A DNA stretch of 39,310 nt from an uncultured Prevotellaceae bacterium (GTDB lineage: Bacteria; Bacteroidota; Bacteroidia; Bacteroidales; Bacteroidaceae): contig ONFE01000064.1 of assembly GCA_900316985.1 (NCBI GenBank), forward strand, positions 1-39,310, in the 5' to 3' direction. Positions 15,431 to 28,874 of the stretch are shown piece by piece. The first letter of the stretch is position 1; each line of letters starts with the position of its first letter. Made by a program: the position numbers and the translations under genes. Under the pieces are notes generated by a model. It saw nothing but the letters and a program-made list of their open reading frames with translations, had not been told where the DNA came from and made no database searches.

Positions 15431-18343
15431 TTATCCGAGTAATTGCTTGGCCACCTGAACGGCGGTGTTGGCATTGTCACTATAGCCGTCGGCTCCAATC
15501 TCGTCGGCAAAGCCCTGACTGACGGGTGCTCCGCCCACCATGACCTTCACACGGTCGCGGATGCCGGCTTTCTCCAAAGCGTCGATGACTTCTTTCATAT
15601 AGCCCATCGTAGTGGTGAGCAGGGCCGACATGCAGAGGATGTCGGGCTGGTTCTTTTTCACTTCTTCGATGAACTTGTCGGCCGAGACATCAATGCCGAT
15701 ATTGATGACTTCGAAGCCGCAGCCTTCGAGCATAGAGGCAACGAGGTTCTTGCCGATGTCGTGGAGGTCGCCTTTCACCGTTCCGATGACTACCTTGCCG
15801 ATGCTGGTGGCATCCTGTCCGGCCATGAGCGGTTTTAGTTCTTCCAGCCCGGCCTTCATCGCACGACCAGCCATCAGCAATTGGGGCACGAAGGCCTTGC
15901 CATCCTGGAATCGCTGGCCAACCTCCGACATGGCGCGAATCATCTCGCCATTGATAATGTCCTGCGGAGAAGCACCTGATGTAATGGCTGCCTTGGTAGC
16001 AGTGGCACAGTCGGCGGCGTTGCCGGAGAGGATGGAGGAGAAAACGGAAAGGGAAACAACAGAATCACCGGACCCTCCGGACCCACCCCTGCCCTCCCTA
16101 TGAGGGAGGGAGTTATTAGTCTTTGGGGTAGTAACGTTTTCTGTTGCAATAGTATTTGCTCCCTCCCTCATAGGGAGGGAGGGGGTGGGTCTGTGGGTTT
16201 CTTTTTGTCTTGAACTTATATAACACCCTTTGGCAGGCTGTACTAATTCTGCAATCTTTGCTATAAACTGGTCGGTGGTGCCGCAACAGCCGCCTAGGAT
16301 ATCTACAACATGGCCGTCGAGTAAGGGCCAGAGGTCTTGTTGATGCTGTTCGGGCGTTTTGTCGTATTGGCCTTTCCCGTCGGGCATTCCTGCGTTGGGA
16401 TAGGCGGAGATGCGGTATGGATAGCGAGCGCCGAGTTGCTGCAAGAGAGGTAGCATTTTGCTGACATCGGCGTGGCAGTTGATACCTACGGAGAAGAGGT
16501 CACAAGAAAGGGAGTCTAGGAAGTCGAAGATGCTCTGACCGAGCATGTTGTGGCCATCGGGGGTACTGACGGAGAAACTGAGCATGATGGGGAGTTCTTT
16601 CCCTTTTTGCTGCATCGCTTCCTGTGCGGCTTCGATGGCCTGACGGGCATTCTCCACATCGAAGATGGTTTCAATGAGGAGGGCATCCACGCCGCCGTCG
16701 ATGAGTGCGTCTATCTGCTCGCGGTAGGCGGCTTTGAGCGTGTTTTTATCCAAGGCAGGCTCTTTGCCTGTGCTCATGCTTGTGGTTTTGCTGGTAGGAC
16801 CGATGCTGCCCAAGACATAGCGGGGCTTTTCTTCTGTGGTGTAGTCTTCGGCTGCCTGGCGTGCCAGTTCACAAGCAGCGAGATTGATGTCGCGCACATG
16901 GTCTTCCAGTCCGTAGTCTGCCAGCGAGATGCGCTGGGCATTGAACGTATTGGTTTCAATAAGGTCGGCACCTGCCTCTAAATAGCGGCGATGGATGTCG
17001 CGAACTACGACGGGACAGGTTATGGAGAGCAGGTCGTTGCAACCCGTGAGGGTCTGCGGATGTTTTGCAAAACGGTATCCGCGGAAATCCTCTTCGCGGA
17101 GTTGGTAGCGCTGAATCATGGTGCCCATGGCACCGTCGAGCACGAGGACGCGGCTGGAGGCGGTTTCTGATAGCGCGGGGTTTTGCTGCGGTGCGACCGC
17201 AGCACACCTGACGTTGTCGGCGCTTTCGCGTTCCACCTTCTCTATAATAGCCTGGACACGGGCGGGGATATGAACGGCAGCCTTGAAATCATCGACAATC
17301 TTCATGGCCTGCTCCACCTCCTGCTCGTTGTGGAAATCCATTTCGAGGTGGATGCCGTCGCCACCAACGTTGTCGAGCAGCGGGCGGAGTTCGTCGAGGG
17401 TTACCCAACAGGCCATGATGCTCTTGCCGCCTTCGAGGATTTGCCGGTAGAGGTCGTACCATTTGGATGAACCGCCTTGTGGCTGTCCCACGCCTGGTGT
17501 CCACTGGATGGCATAGAGTTCTTCGATTTCAAGAAGAGCAGGCAGGTGGTGCATGGCCCCTACGCCGTCGAGATGATAGAGTGTATAATCTATCTTCTGG
17601 CACTGCTCGCGGATGAACGGCTGCACGAAACGCCGGTAGTCATCCTCGGAAATCATAGTAGAGATGTCGCTTTGCAACTTCGACATCTTGCCCGGTGCCC
17701 ATGAAGAGAAATAACAGAACGCCATCTCATCGCCTTCGCGGATGATGTCGTAGAGTTCGTCGAACACCCGGAAATAGATGTCGTTAATCTGCTGCATCTG
17801 GTGTTCCAGCACTTCTGGTTGCATCACGGTATCCAAGAGAACCTTGTCGGTGCCTTTCAGGGCAGCCAGCACATCGAGACCTTCCATCAGGTCGGGCATG
17901 CCCACATAGTAATGCCCCTGTGCCTTTTCCTTGCAGGCCTTCAGGAGTTCCTTGTGAAGCAACCAGTTGGGATGGTTCTCGTCGAAGCGGATATCGTCGG
18001 TATAGTTGGGATTGGGATGAATCCAGATGGTATCCTCACCACCCTCGAACACACCGCCGAGGATGGCGGCGAGTGAACCCGGTCCCAGTTGGGTATTGGC
18101 CACGGGCAGTATGTCGGCTTTGAGCGATGAATGGGCCACATACCAGTCCAGGTATTCAGCGCGCCATTGCGGGTCGAACCACTGCTGGTTCAAATCTTTC
18201 GGAGCAGGGGGAGCAGGGATGTCAGCGTGAGGGGCGACACCTTCCTGGAAGTGTTCCCACATATTTAATATAATGCCCTTATGGTTCCACCAGTCGATGT
18301 AGTGGCGTTTGGTTTCTTCGAGATTCGGTTTCCAGGTATTCAT
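15431..18343 (-). CDS. URO-D/MtaA-like + MetH-type homocysteine methyltransferase + corrinoid-binding fusion
   Basis: A 970-residue cytoplasmic three-module protein. Residues 1-360 are a uroporphyrinogen-decarboxylase fold of the MtaA/CmuA methyltransferase kind, with YHLDG (His257, Asp259) and Cys312 where MtaA has its HxC...C zinc site. Residues 397-705 match the MetH homocysteine domain: VLDGAMGTMIQ, GADLIETNTFNAQR, INCHAD (Cys623) and GGCCGTT (Cys686/687) for zinc. Residues 718-755 are a repeat-encoded linker. Residues about 773-970 are a corrinoid protein with helical cap and DLHDIG (His861 as cobalt ligand) plus SALLTTTM and VGGAPV. The folate and AdoMet-reactivation domains of MetH are missing. 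Domain logic suggests methyl transfer from an unknown donor through cobalamin to homocysteine. It overlaps GH31 by ATGA, so the donor may be a methylated sugar (inference). A corrinoid-reactivating protein is not in the window. Confidence 0.9.
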   Translation of the reverse strand: MNTWKPNLEETKRHYIDWWNHKGIILNMWEHFQEGVAPHADIPAPPAPKDLNQQWFDPQWRAEYLDWYVAHSSLKADILPVANTQLGPGSLAAILGGVFEGGEDTIWIHPNPNYTDDIRFDENHPNWLLHKELLKACKEKAQGHYYVGMPDLMEGLDVLAALKGTDKVLLDTVMQPEVLEHQMQQINDIYFRVFDELYDIIREGDEMAFCYFSSWAPGKMSKLQSDISTMISEDDYRRFVQPFIREQCQKIDYTLYHLDGVGAMHHLPALLEIEELYAIQWTPGVGQPQGGSSKWYDLYRQILEGGKSIMACWVTLDELRPLLDNVGGDGIHLEMDFHNEQEVEQAMKIVDDFKAAVHIPARVQAIIEKVERESADNVRCAAVAPQQNPALSETASSRVLVLDGAMGTMIQRYQLREEDFRGYRFAKHPQTLTGCNDLLSITCPVVVRDIHRRYLEAGADLIETNTFNAQRISLADYGLEDHVRDINLAACELARQAAEDYTTEEKPRYVLGSIGPTSKTTSMSTGKEPALDKNTLKAAYREQIDALIDGGVDALLIETIFDVENARQAIEAAQEAMQQKGKELPIMLSFSVSTPDGHNMLGQSIFDFLDSLSCDLFSVGINCHADVSKMLPLLQQLGARYPYRISAYPNAGMPDGKGQYDKTPEQHQQDLWPLLDGHVVDILGGCCGTTDQFIAKIAELVQPAKGCYISSRQKETHRPTPSLPMREGANTIATENVTTPKTNNSLPHREGRGGSGGSGDSVVSLSVFSSILSGNAADCATATKAAITSGASPQDIINGEMIRAMSEVGQRFQDGKAFVPQLLMAGRAMKAGLEELKPLMAGQDATSIGKVVIGTVKGDLHDIGKNLVASMLEGCGFEVINIGIDVSADKFIEEVKKNQPDILCMSALLTTTMGYMKEVIDALEKAGIRDRVKVMVGGAPVSQGFADEIGADGYSDNANTAVQVAKQLLG
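16080..16191. repeat. In-frame palindromic element in the fusion gene's linker
   Basis: Two 33-bp arms (16080-16112 and 16159-16191) are inverted copies with 31 of 33 matches, separated by 46 bp. Each arm contains its own hairpin, CCCTCCCT-ATG-AGGGAGGG. Translated, the arms give PTPSLPMREG and SLPHREGRGG. It sits exactly between the homocysteine and corrinoid domains, with no stop in frame. No transposase or target duplication is visible. Confidence 0.9.
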
Positions 18344-20616
18344 ATCTTATAGCCTTTGAAGTTCTGGTCGATGTTGAGTATGATGGTCTTTTCCAAATCC
18401 ATTTCGTCGGTGCATTCCACGTGTTCGGGATACATCGGTATCTGCGCACCTTCGCGGACAAAGACGGGCATCAGTTCGAGCGGTATATCCTTCAGTTGGA
18501 GCCATTGGCCGCCCTGGTAACGCTCGCCTGTGAAGAAGTTAACCCATTGGGAACCGGCAGCAGGCAGATAGACATCGCGGCGGTTTTCGCTGTTCATGAC
18601 GGGGCAGACCAAGAAATCGTGACCGAAGTAATACTGGTCGTCGATATGCCAGCAGGTCTTGTCATTGGGATGCTGGAAGACGAGTGCCTCTAAGACGGAG
18701 TGACCAGTCTCGGTGGCGATGAGGCTTTCCTGCAGGATGTAGGGGATAAGGGCATAGCGCAGGTTCCACCATTTCTTCACGATATTGGCAATCTTCGGGT
18801 AATGCCAGGGTTCGCGCTTGTTGGTGCCGTGGTAGCGGATATGACTGCTGAAGACACCGAACTGTGTCCAGCGAACATAGACATCGTCCTGTACAATGCC
18901 GTTCATGAAGTTAGGCAAGGTGTGGAACCCCGGCACGTCATGGCTCCAGAAAGCAAAGCCCGAGAGTCCGAAATGGAGCCCGCCTTTTAGTGAACCCGCC
19001 ATACCGTCCCATGAGGAACAGCTGTCGCCGCCCCAATGAAGCGGGTAACGCTGGCAACCGGCCCAGGCAGCACGTGCCCAGACGATGCCGTCGCCCGTCA
19101 CTTCCTCGGTAATCTCGTAGGCCGCCTTCTGGTAAAGCAGCGCATAGAGATTGTTGAGCAACTCGGGACTCATGTTCTTGTATTTTGCATCCATGTGGAT
19201 GTTCTCACCGAAATCCGTCTTGATACATTTTACGCCCATTTCGAGCAACCGCTTCAGCAGACCTTTATACCACTCGGTGGCTTTGTCGTAAGTGAAGTCG
19301 ATAGTGCCCGCATAGTCGAGTGTGGAGAAGTTGGAACCCTCGGATTCCTGCTTCTTCGTCAGCGGGCCGATGTAGTTGTTCTCGCGGGCCTCCGTTATTT
19401 GTTCAGCTCCTTCGGCTACATAGGGCAGCTGCCAGAGCGACACACGGAAGCCTTTGTCCTTCAAACCCTTGATAAAAGCCGGTGGATTAGGGAAACGTTC
19501 CTCGTTGAACTTCCATTCGCAGAGCCAGTCGGTCTTGAACCATCCCGTGTCGAGATGGATGACGTCGCAGGGATAATGCTCGCGGCGCAGACGGTCGCAG
19601 ATGTTATTCACCTCATCGGCAGAGAAATAGGTCATACGGCTCATCCATACGCCGAAACTCCAAAGCGGCGGCATGGAAGGATAGCCCGTCAGGTCGCGAT
19701 AGCCGCGCAGTATTTCCTCGATGTCGTAACCGCCGATGAGGAAGGCATCCACCTCAGGCTGTTCGTTCAGGAACTGCACACTGCGGGTGCTGTGTGCGGC
19801 AAGGTCGAGTTTGGCGTGGGCCGTGGTATGGAAGAAGCAACCATACATCCGGCTGGATATATAGAACGGGATGTTCTTATAGGTACGGCTGTTGTTCACG
19901 CCTTGTCCGTCCTGGTTTTTCAGATAGAACGATTGTCCGCTGAGGTCCATCTTCTTGAAACGCTCGCCAGTACCGCAGAAACATTCGTCGGGCTGGCAGG
20001 CAAAGGAGAGGAGACCGGCAGACGATGCGGCGCCATTCTTTACTAAACCGACGGGAAGGGCATCGTAGCGCGGAGGGGAGAAGTGGTCGTAGGCAGCAAG
20101 GGCTATTTCCTTGCGCTGGTCACCTTCGGGGTAGAAGCGGATATCGGCGGTAGGCTGCGGAGCGGGTTGCAGGTCGCTCCAATGGTCGATGGGAGCAACG
20201 GCGGTATTGATGAAAGCGCGGGTAAGGCCCTCAGGAGTTTTCAGGAGATAGCCCTCTGGGGACTGTTCGATGTGGAGGGGCTTTCTCAGGATGCGTTCAC
20301 TGAATTGAAGCATTTCTGAGTTATCAGAGAAATCGGAATAATCTGAATTTTCCGAACAAGCTGAGAAATTTGCATAGAGACGGATAATCATCGGCTCGTA
20401 ATAGCGCACGATGAGCGTAAAGGTCTCTTGTGGCGCGGTGGTGTCGGGGGCCATGTCGTTGGCCTTTATCTGCTTTTGGAATGGAATGTCAATGCAGATG
20501 TCACCCTCGTGCTCATACACAGCAGTAGGGGCATAAGCCTTCCAGAGTGATTTGTCTTGTTTTAGTTCCTCGTCGAAGTCGAGGAAGTCGAAAAGATGGT
20601 AGTTTGTTTGTATCAT
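18340..20616 (-). CDS. GH31 alpha-glycosidase, YicI-like (probable alpha-xylosidase)
   Basis: A 758-residue GH31 enzyme without a signal peptide, so cytoplasmic. The N-terminal beta-sandwich (to about 300) is followed by the barrel: PPLWSFGVWMSRMTYF, HYPCDVIHLDTGWFKTDWLC, then CIKTDFGE with nucleophile Asp468 and HWGGDSCSSWDGMAGSLKGG with acid/base Asp531. KTDFGE and the DVIHLDTGWF segment resemble E. coli YicI alpha-xylosidase; alpha-glucosidase or alpha-galactosidase activity is less likely but possible. Residues 88-102 (SEN SDY SDF SDN SEM) come from a 9-bp repeat. The start ATG directly follows the upstream gene's TAA, and its own stop overlaps the next ATG by 4 bp, so translation is likely coupled. 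Confidence 0.92.
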   Translation of the reverse strand: MIQTNYHLFDFLDFDEELKQDKSLWKAYAPTAVYEHEGDICIDIPFQKQIKANDMAPDTTAPQETFTLIVRYYEPMIIRLYANFSACSENSDYSDFSDNSEMLQFSERILRKPLHIEQSPEGYLLKTPEGLTRAFINTAVAPIDHWSDLQPAPQPTADIRFYPEGDQRKEIALAAYDHFSPPRYDALPVGLVKNGAASSAGLLSFACQPDECFCGTGERFKKMDLSGQSFYLKNQDGQGVNNSRTYKNIPFYISSRMYGCFFHTTAHAKLDLAAHSTRSVQFLNEQPEVDAFLIGGYDIEEILRGYRDLTGYPSMPPLWSFGVWMSRMTYFSADEVNNICDRLRREHYPCDVIHLDTGWFKTDWLCEWKFNEERFPNPPAFIKGLKDKGFRVSLWQLPYVAEGAEQITEARENNYIGPLTKKQESEGSNFSTLDYAGTIDFTYDKATEWYKGLLKRLLEMGVKCIKTDFGENIHMDAKYKNMSPELLNNLYALLYQKAAYEITEEVTGDGIVWARAAWAGCQRYPLHWGGDSCSSWDGMAGSLKGGLHFGLSGFAFWSHDVPGFHTLPNFMNGIVQDDVYVRWTQFGVFSSHIRYHGTNKREPWHYPKIANIVKKWWNLRYALIPYILQESLIATETGHSVLEALVFQHPNDKTCWHIDDQYYFGHDFLVCPVMNSENRRDVYLPAAGSQWVNFFTGERYQGGQWLQLKDIPLELMPVFVREGAQIPMYPEHVECTDEMDLEKTIILNIDQNFKGYKI
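20311..20355. repeat. 9-bp tandem repeat inside the GH31 gene
   Basis: On the minus strand: TCGGAAAAT, TCAGATTAT, TCCGATTTC, TCTGATAAC, TCAGAAATG. Each unit encodes Ser-acid-X, giving SENSDYSDFSDNSEM at residues 88-102 in the N-terminal sandwich. Being a multiple of three, it can change copy number without a frameshift. Confidence 0.8.
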
Positions 20617-22290
20617 TTATTTATGGTTGTTTCTCAGCATCATGTCAGAGCCAGGCTGATTCCAGCCGATGCTCTCCGGGTCCATCTGATTGTCTTCTAC
20701 CGTGAAACCGTTGGTGGCTTCGTCGAAGTAGATGGCAAAGGCGCGGTCGTTGGTGGCATAGGGAGCCTTGGTGGGCGCACTGATGCGGTTGCCGCGGATG
20801 GAGGAACCCGGCTGATACGAGAGCGTATAGATGCCGCCGGCATCGTAGAGATGGCGGGCATAGTCAGTGACCACATTGTTCTCGATGTGGTTGTTGCGCA
20901 TGCCGCTCTCAAGGGGAGTCCATCCCCAACCAACACAGATTCCTGAATAATTGACGTGAGAAACTTCGTTTTGTACTATCTTGGTGTTCCTTACATAGCC
21001 TGCTCCGATGGCTACGGCTCCCCAGTCTTCGTTGGTGGCATCGTGGATGCGGCAGCGGCTGATTTCAATGCTGTCGCAGAGCAGGTTGCCGTGGTAGGGG
21101 ATATGTGTCTCGAAACCGCCTTCGCCGAAAGGTCCTGCCATGATGGCCGTGCCGCCAATATCCTCAAACTGGCAGGCATTAACGCTGGAAACGGATACAC
21201 GCTGTTCCAAATCGAGGGCGGTTGCCGCCAAATGACTGAAAGCGCATTGATGGAATGAGATGTTTTGGGCAAAACGCGCTTTGACGGCGGCCTCGGGGCG
21301 ACTCACCCATGCCTGGTTTTCGAGCGATGCTTTATGGAAAAGGCCAGGCTCTTGGAGTTTGTAGGCATCGATAAGCGGGAAACCGCCCTGTAATGTAACG
21401 TGGCCCTGCAAGGAGGGAGTGAACCAGGAAGCATGTTCGAAACGGGTGTTCTCGAAGCGGATATGGGAAACGGGACGGTCTTCGGTGCCAGCAAATTCCA
21501 CGAGCGTGGAGAGATGCGGTACAACCGCCTCACACTTGTTGGCCTCCTCTTCGGGGCGAGGGTAATAATAGATGCGGCCGCTGGGATATTCCTGCCAGAA
21601 CTCGCCAGGCTCATCAAGAAGTGAGCGGCTGTTTTTGCTGCCTTTCTCTCCGTTGATAACAGGCTGCGGCCAGGGATGCGAGAACTCCAGTTCGCTTTCT
21701 GGCTCATGGAAGGTGAGGATGGTCTGTCCGTTCTTTGTTGAGGCCGACTTTACACGTAGAATCGCAATGGCCCAGCGCTGGAGCAGGAACAGTTCGGCAG
21801 AAGAGGAGAGAGGAGAGTGGAGAGAGGAAAGAGGAGAGTTGAGCGTGATGGTCTTGGATTCCTTATCGAAATCGGAAAGACGGACAAAAGGTCCGCGGGC
21901 CAATTGGGCTTTCCTACCGTTTACCCACAACTGGCGCGTATAGACAACACGGTTGCCATCACGGGGTGCCTCGGCCACCCACAGATTTCCTTCGCGTTTC
22001 CAGTCGGTGACGGCTATTCCTCCAGAGAGCGTACCGCCCATGATGATGGTGGGAGAATCCTTTGTGCCACTGTCTTCCGGCCGGATGAAAAGCGGTTTTT
22101 GCAGAGGATAGACGGCATCGGCCAGATGAATGCGGATGCCTCCTGCAACCTCAGGACTGTTCAGCCGCCGCCATTCGCGGGCTTGTTTCAGCGCCTCAGC
22201 TATGGAGCCGTTTTTCTCAACATAGATATCACCAGCATAGATACCTAATGAGTAGAGAATAAGGCAAAGGGCATATAGGATTCTTCTCAT
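20617..22290 (-). CDS. Secreted right-handed beta-helix glycosidase, GH141-like
   Basis: A 557-residue protein with a signal peptide (MRRILYALCLILYSLGIYAG) and a right-handed parallel beta-helix. The N-terminal part has DIYVEKNGSIAEALKQAREW, PTIIMGGTLSGGIAVTDWKR and RQLWVNGRKAQLARGPF. The middle has SRSLLDEPGEFWQEYPSGRI then YYYPRPEE, which I recognise from the GH141 type (alpha-L-fucosidase or xylanase). Helix rungs follow, such as QNISFHQCAFSHLAATALDL, CQFEDIGGTAIMAGP, IEISRCRIHDATNEDWGAVA and HIENNVVTDYARHLYDAGGI. Residues about 151-163 (LNSPLSSLHSPLSS) are encoded by 7-bp repeats. It starts 5 bp after the GH2 stop and abuts GH31. GH assignment is by recall and moderate; the fold is clear. 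Confidence 0.8.
   Translation of the reverse strand: MRRILYALCLILYSLGIYAGDIYVEKNGSIAEALKQAREWRRLNSPEVAGGIRIHLADAVYPLQKPLFIRPEDSGTKDSPTIIMGGTLSGGIAVTDWKREGNLWVAEAPRDGNRVVYTRQLWVNGRKAQLARGPFVRLSDFDKESKTITLNSPLSSLHSPLSSSAELFLLQRWAIAILRVKSASTKNGQTILTFHEPESELEFSHPWPQPVINGEKGSKNSRSLLDEPGEFWQEYPSGRIYYYPRPEEEANKCEAVVPHLSTLVEFAGTEDRPVSHIRFENTRFEHASWFTPSLQGHVTLQGGFPLIDAYKLQEPGLFHKASLENQAWVSRPEAAVKARFAQNISFHQCAFSHLAATALDLEQRVSVSSVNACQFEDIGGTAIMAGPFGEGGFETHIPYHGNLLCDSIEISRCRIHDATNEDWGAVAIGAGYVRNTKIVQNEVSHVNYSGICVGWGWTPLESGMRNNHIENNVVTDYARHLYDAGGIYTLSYQPGSSIRGNRISAPTKAPYATNDRAFAIYFDEATNGFTVEDNQMDPESIGWNQPGSDMMLRNNHK
21803..21837. repeat. 7-bp tandem repeat inside the beta-helix gene
   Basis: Plus-strand units GAGGAGA, GAGGAGA, GTGGAGA, GAGGAAA, GAGGAGA, then a decayed GTTGAGC. 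In the coding frame (minus) it yields SPLSSLHSPLSSS in a loop. It closely resembles the complement of the 7-bp repeat in the GH105 gene. Confidence 0.85.
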
Positions 22291-22295
22291 AATGA

Positions 22296-26716
<4,421 letters not shown>

Positions 26717-26720
<4 letters not shown>

Positions 26721-28822
26721 AACATCTGATAGCATTTTTCTTTCTATTGGCGGCTGTTCAAGTGCAGGCCGAAGAACGGGAAGACAGTTTGATTCAGCAG
26801 CGATGCCTGCAATCTTTGGCGGACTTTACATCATATGCCAAAAGCATTTATACCGATGCAGGAAAGAACAGCCGTGGTGATGCCGTCGGCTATTTCAAGG
26901 CAGTCAGTGCCGGACAGAGTAATGAGGACGGCGTTCGCACCAATCTGGATATCGCAATGGTCTGCGCTTTCCTCTACAATTATATAGAATTCAATGGCTG
27001 TTCTGAATTTAATCTTCCCCATGGTATTAACAAGGACAACCTACGACAAATGGCATGTTCTGCCTTGCGCTATGCTTATAGTACACATCAGACTGTCAGG
27101 TTGATGAGATGTACAGACGGAAAGTACTGGGGCACTTATCAGGATGAGCTGGGGCAATGGCATCACCAGTGGGAGAGTTCGCTGTGGGTGCTTAGCATGG
27201 CATTTACCAAGAAATTCATCGAGGATTTTGACGGATTAGGCAAAGAGGAGCAAGAACTGATTGCCAAATTGATGGCAAGCGAAGCAGACTTCCAACTGTC
27301 ACGTCCCATTCCTTTCGGTTTCCAAGGTGACACGAAAGCCGAAGAAAACGGGTGGGAATCCAACGTTTTGGCAGTAGCCTGGGCAAATCTCATAGCGCAT
27401 CCGCATTCTCCGCAATGGCAGGAAGCGATGATTCGATATGGCTTTAACGGCTATACCGTAGATGCCGATGCTAACGATACAACGATGATTGATGGAAAGC
27501 AGGCGCGGGAATGGTATGTTGGTACCAATCTTTATCCAGACTATACACTGCAGAACCATAACTATTTTCATACCTCCTATCAAAATGTAGTGATGCAAGA
27601 ACAAGCCGAAACAATTCTGGCTACCTATTATCTTAAGGAATACAGACCGCCGAAACTTCATCAGTCGCTGACGTGGCATTGGCAGGAAGTGTGGGATGAG
27701 GTTCTTTCCCAATTGGCCTTGGCTGACGGTGAACTGGCTATGCCTAACGGTAACGACTGGAGTATGTTTCTCTACGACCAGCTTCCAGCCTATGCGGCGA
27801 TGGCATGTATCAAGCGTAATCCTGATGCTTTGATGCTTGAAATGCGTTGCCTTGACCAATTGTTGAAGCGGCAGCATACTACTCCTGATGGTTCCTATAT
27901 GCTGAATCCCGACATAGGTCCCCGACGAATGGGTGTAACGGCTCATCGTGTGATGATGACCTGGTTCTTGCATAGACTGTTTCCCACAGAGGATCTACGT
28001 TCTGAGAAATTTGCTGATGACCATCGCAACGGAATGACCGATTATTTGAAAATGGGCGCCGTCATTCCATCTACTTGGCAGGATTTCCGCCAACGACTGT
28101 CCAAGACCAAGTTATTTCCTTGTCAGCAGATTGTTCGCGCGATTTCGGAAGACCGCTTTGTCTGCTTCTCATGGAGTGAAGGGTTGAAGAATGCCACGGG
28201 CATCATCGTGCCGAATACGGTGGAGGATACCAAGATTATTATTCCTTATAAATATAAAGGTACGGGCAATTTCCTGGGTTGTTATAACAATGCGCAGACC
28301 CGGCTGAGCGGAAAACCGCAGTTTACGACTACCGACAGCACCTTCCAGGTGCGAGGACGGCTGATGGCTGCCGGAGGAAAAGTAGCTCAGGATTTCACTT
28401 TTACCGCCGATGCCCATAATGCCGTCGTCGTGGAATATCAGTTGCAGGGCAACGATACCATCTTCGAGGAACGGGGCGGAACGGTGGCGGTTTCGGTGGA
28501 TCCGTTCACAAAGACCGAGCGGACGCTTTATTATGAGGGCGGGCAGTTTGTCTCGGACGGCAGCCAGCTCCGTACGTTCCATTCCAATTGGGTGAATATC
28601 GACAACCGCATAGGCATCATCGCCATCGGCGAAAACAACGAGATGGCCTTCGGCGACCGTCATCTAATCAACAGTATCCAGACGGCGCGGCTCTATCCTG
28701 CATACAGCAATAGTCCCCGGCAGGCTTCTCAGGTTAAGCGGAAATTTTACTATTTCACCGGCCAGACGGCTCAGGAGACGCAGCAAATGTTCCGAAGTCT
28801 CCGGTCCTCAAGCATTCCGTAG
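26717..28822 (+). CDS. Secreted toroid-plus-sandwich protein, possible polysaccharide lyase or hydrolase (unassigned)
   Basis: A 701-residue protein with a signal peptide (MKHLIAFFFLLAAVQVQAEE). I do not recognise a family with confidence. The first about 420 residues are helical with aromatic- and Asn/His-rich segments typical of (alpha/alpha) toroids: NEDGVRTNLDIAMVCAFLYN, WHHQWESSLWVLSMAF, NYFHTSYQNVVMQEQAE and NGNDWSMFLYDQLPAYAAMA. The rest is strand-rich (FLGCYNNAQTRLSGKPQF, TFHSNWVNIDNRIGIIAI), like the sandwich that follows the toroid in heparinase- and PL8-type lyases. The His, Tyr and Asn residues suit a lyase. If it makes unsaturated uronic ends, the GH105 in this window would be a logical partner (inference). 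It overlaps the DUF4861 stop by ATGA. Confidence 0.6.
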
Positions 28823-28874
28823 TTACAAACCCCTTGATATTACGTCTTTTATATAATAATAAAACATTATAAAT

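Noticed and set aside
16080-16191. Insertion sequence or terminator within the fusion gene
   Set aside because: No transposase, no target duplication, the frame stays open and domains on both sides are intact.
19036-20046. 336-codon plus-strand open frame opposite GH31
   Set aside because: It is the mirror of a clear GH31 enzyme, has no ribosome site or promoter and no recognisable domain.
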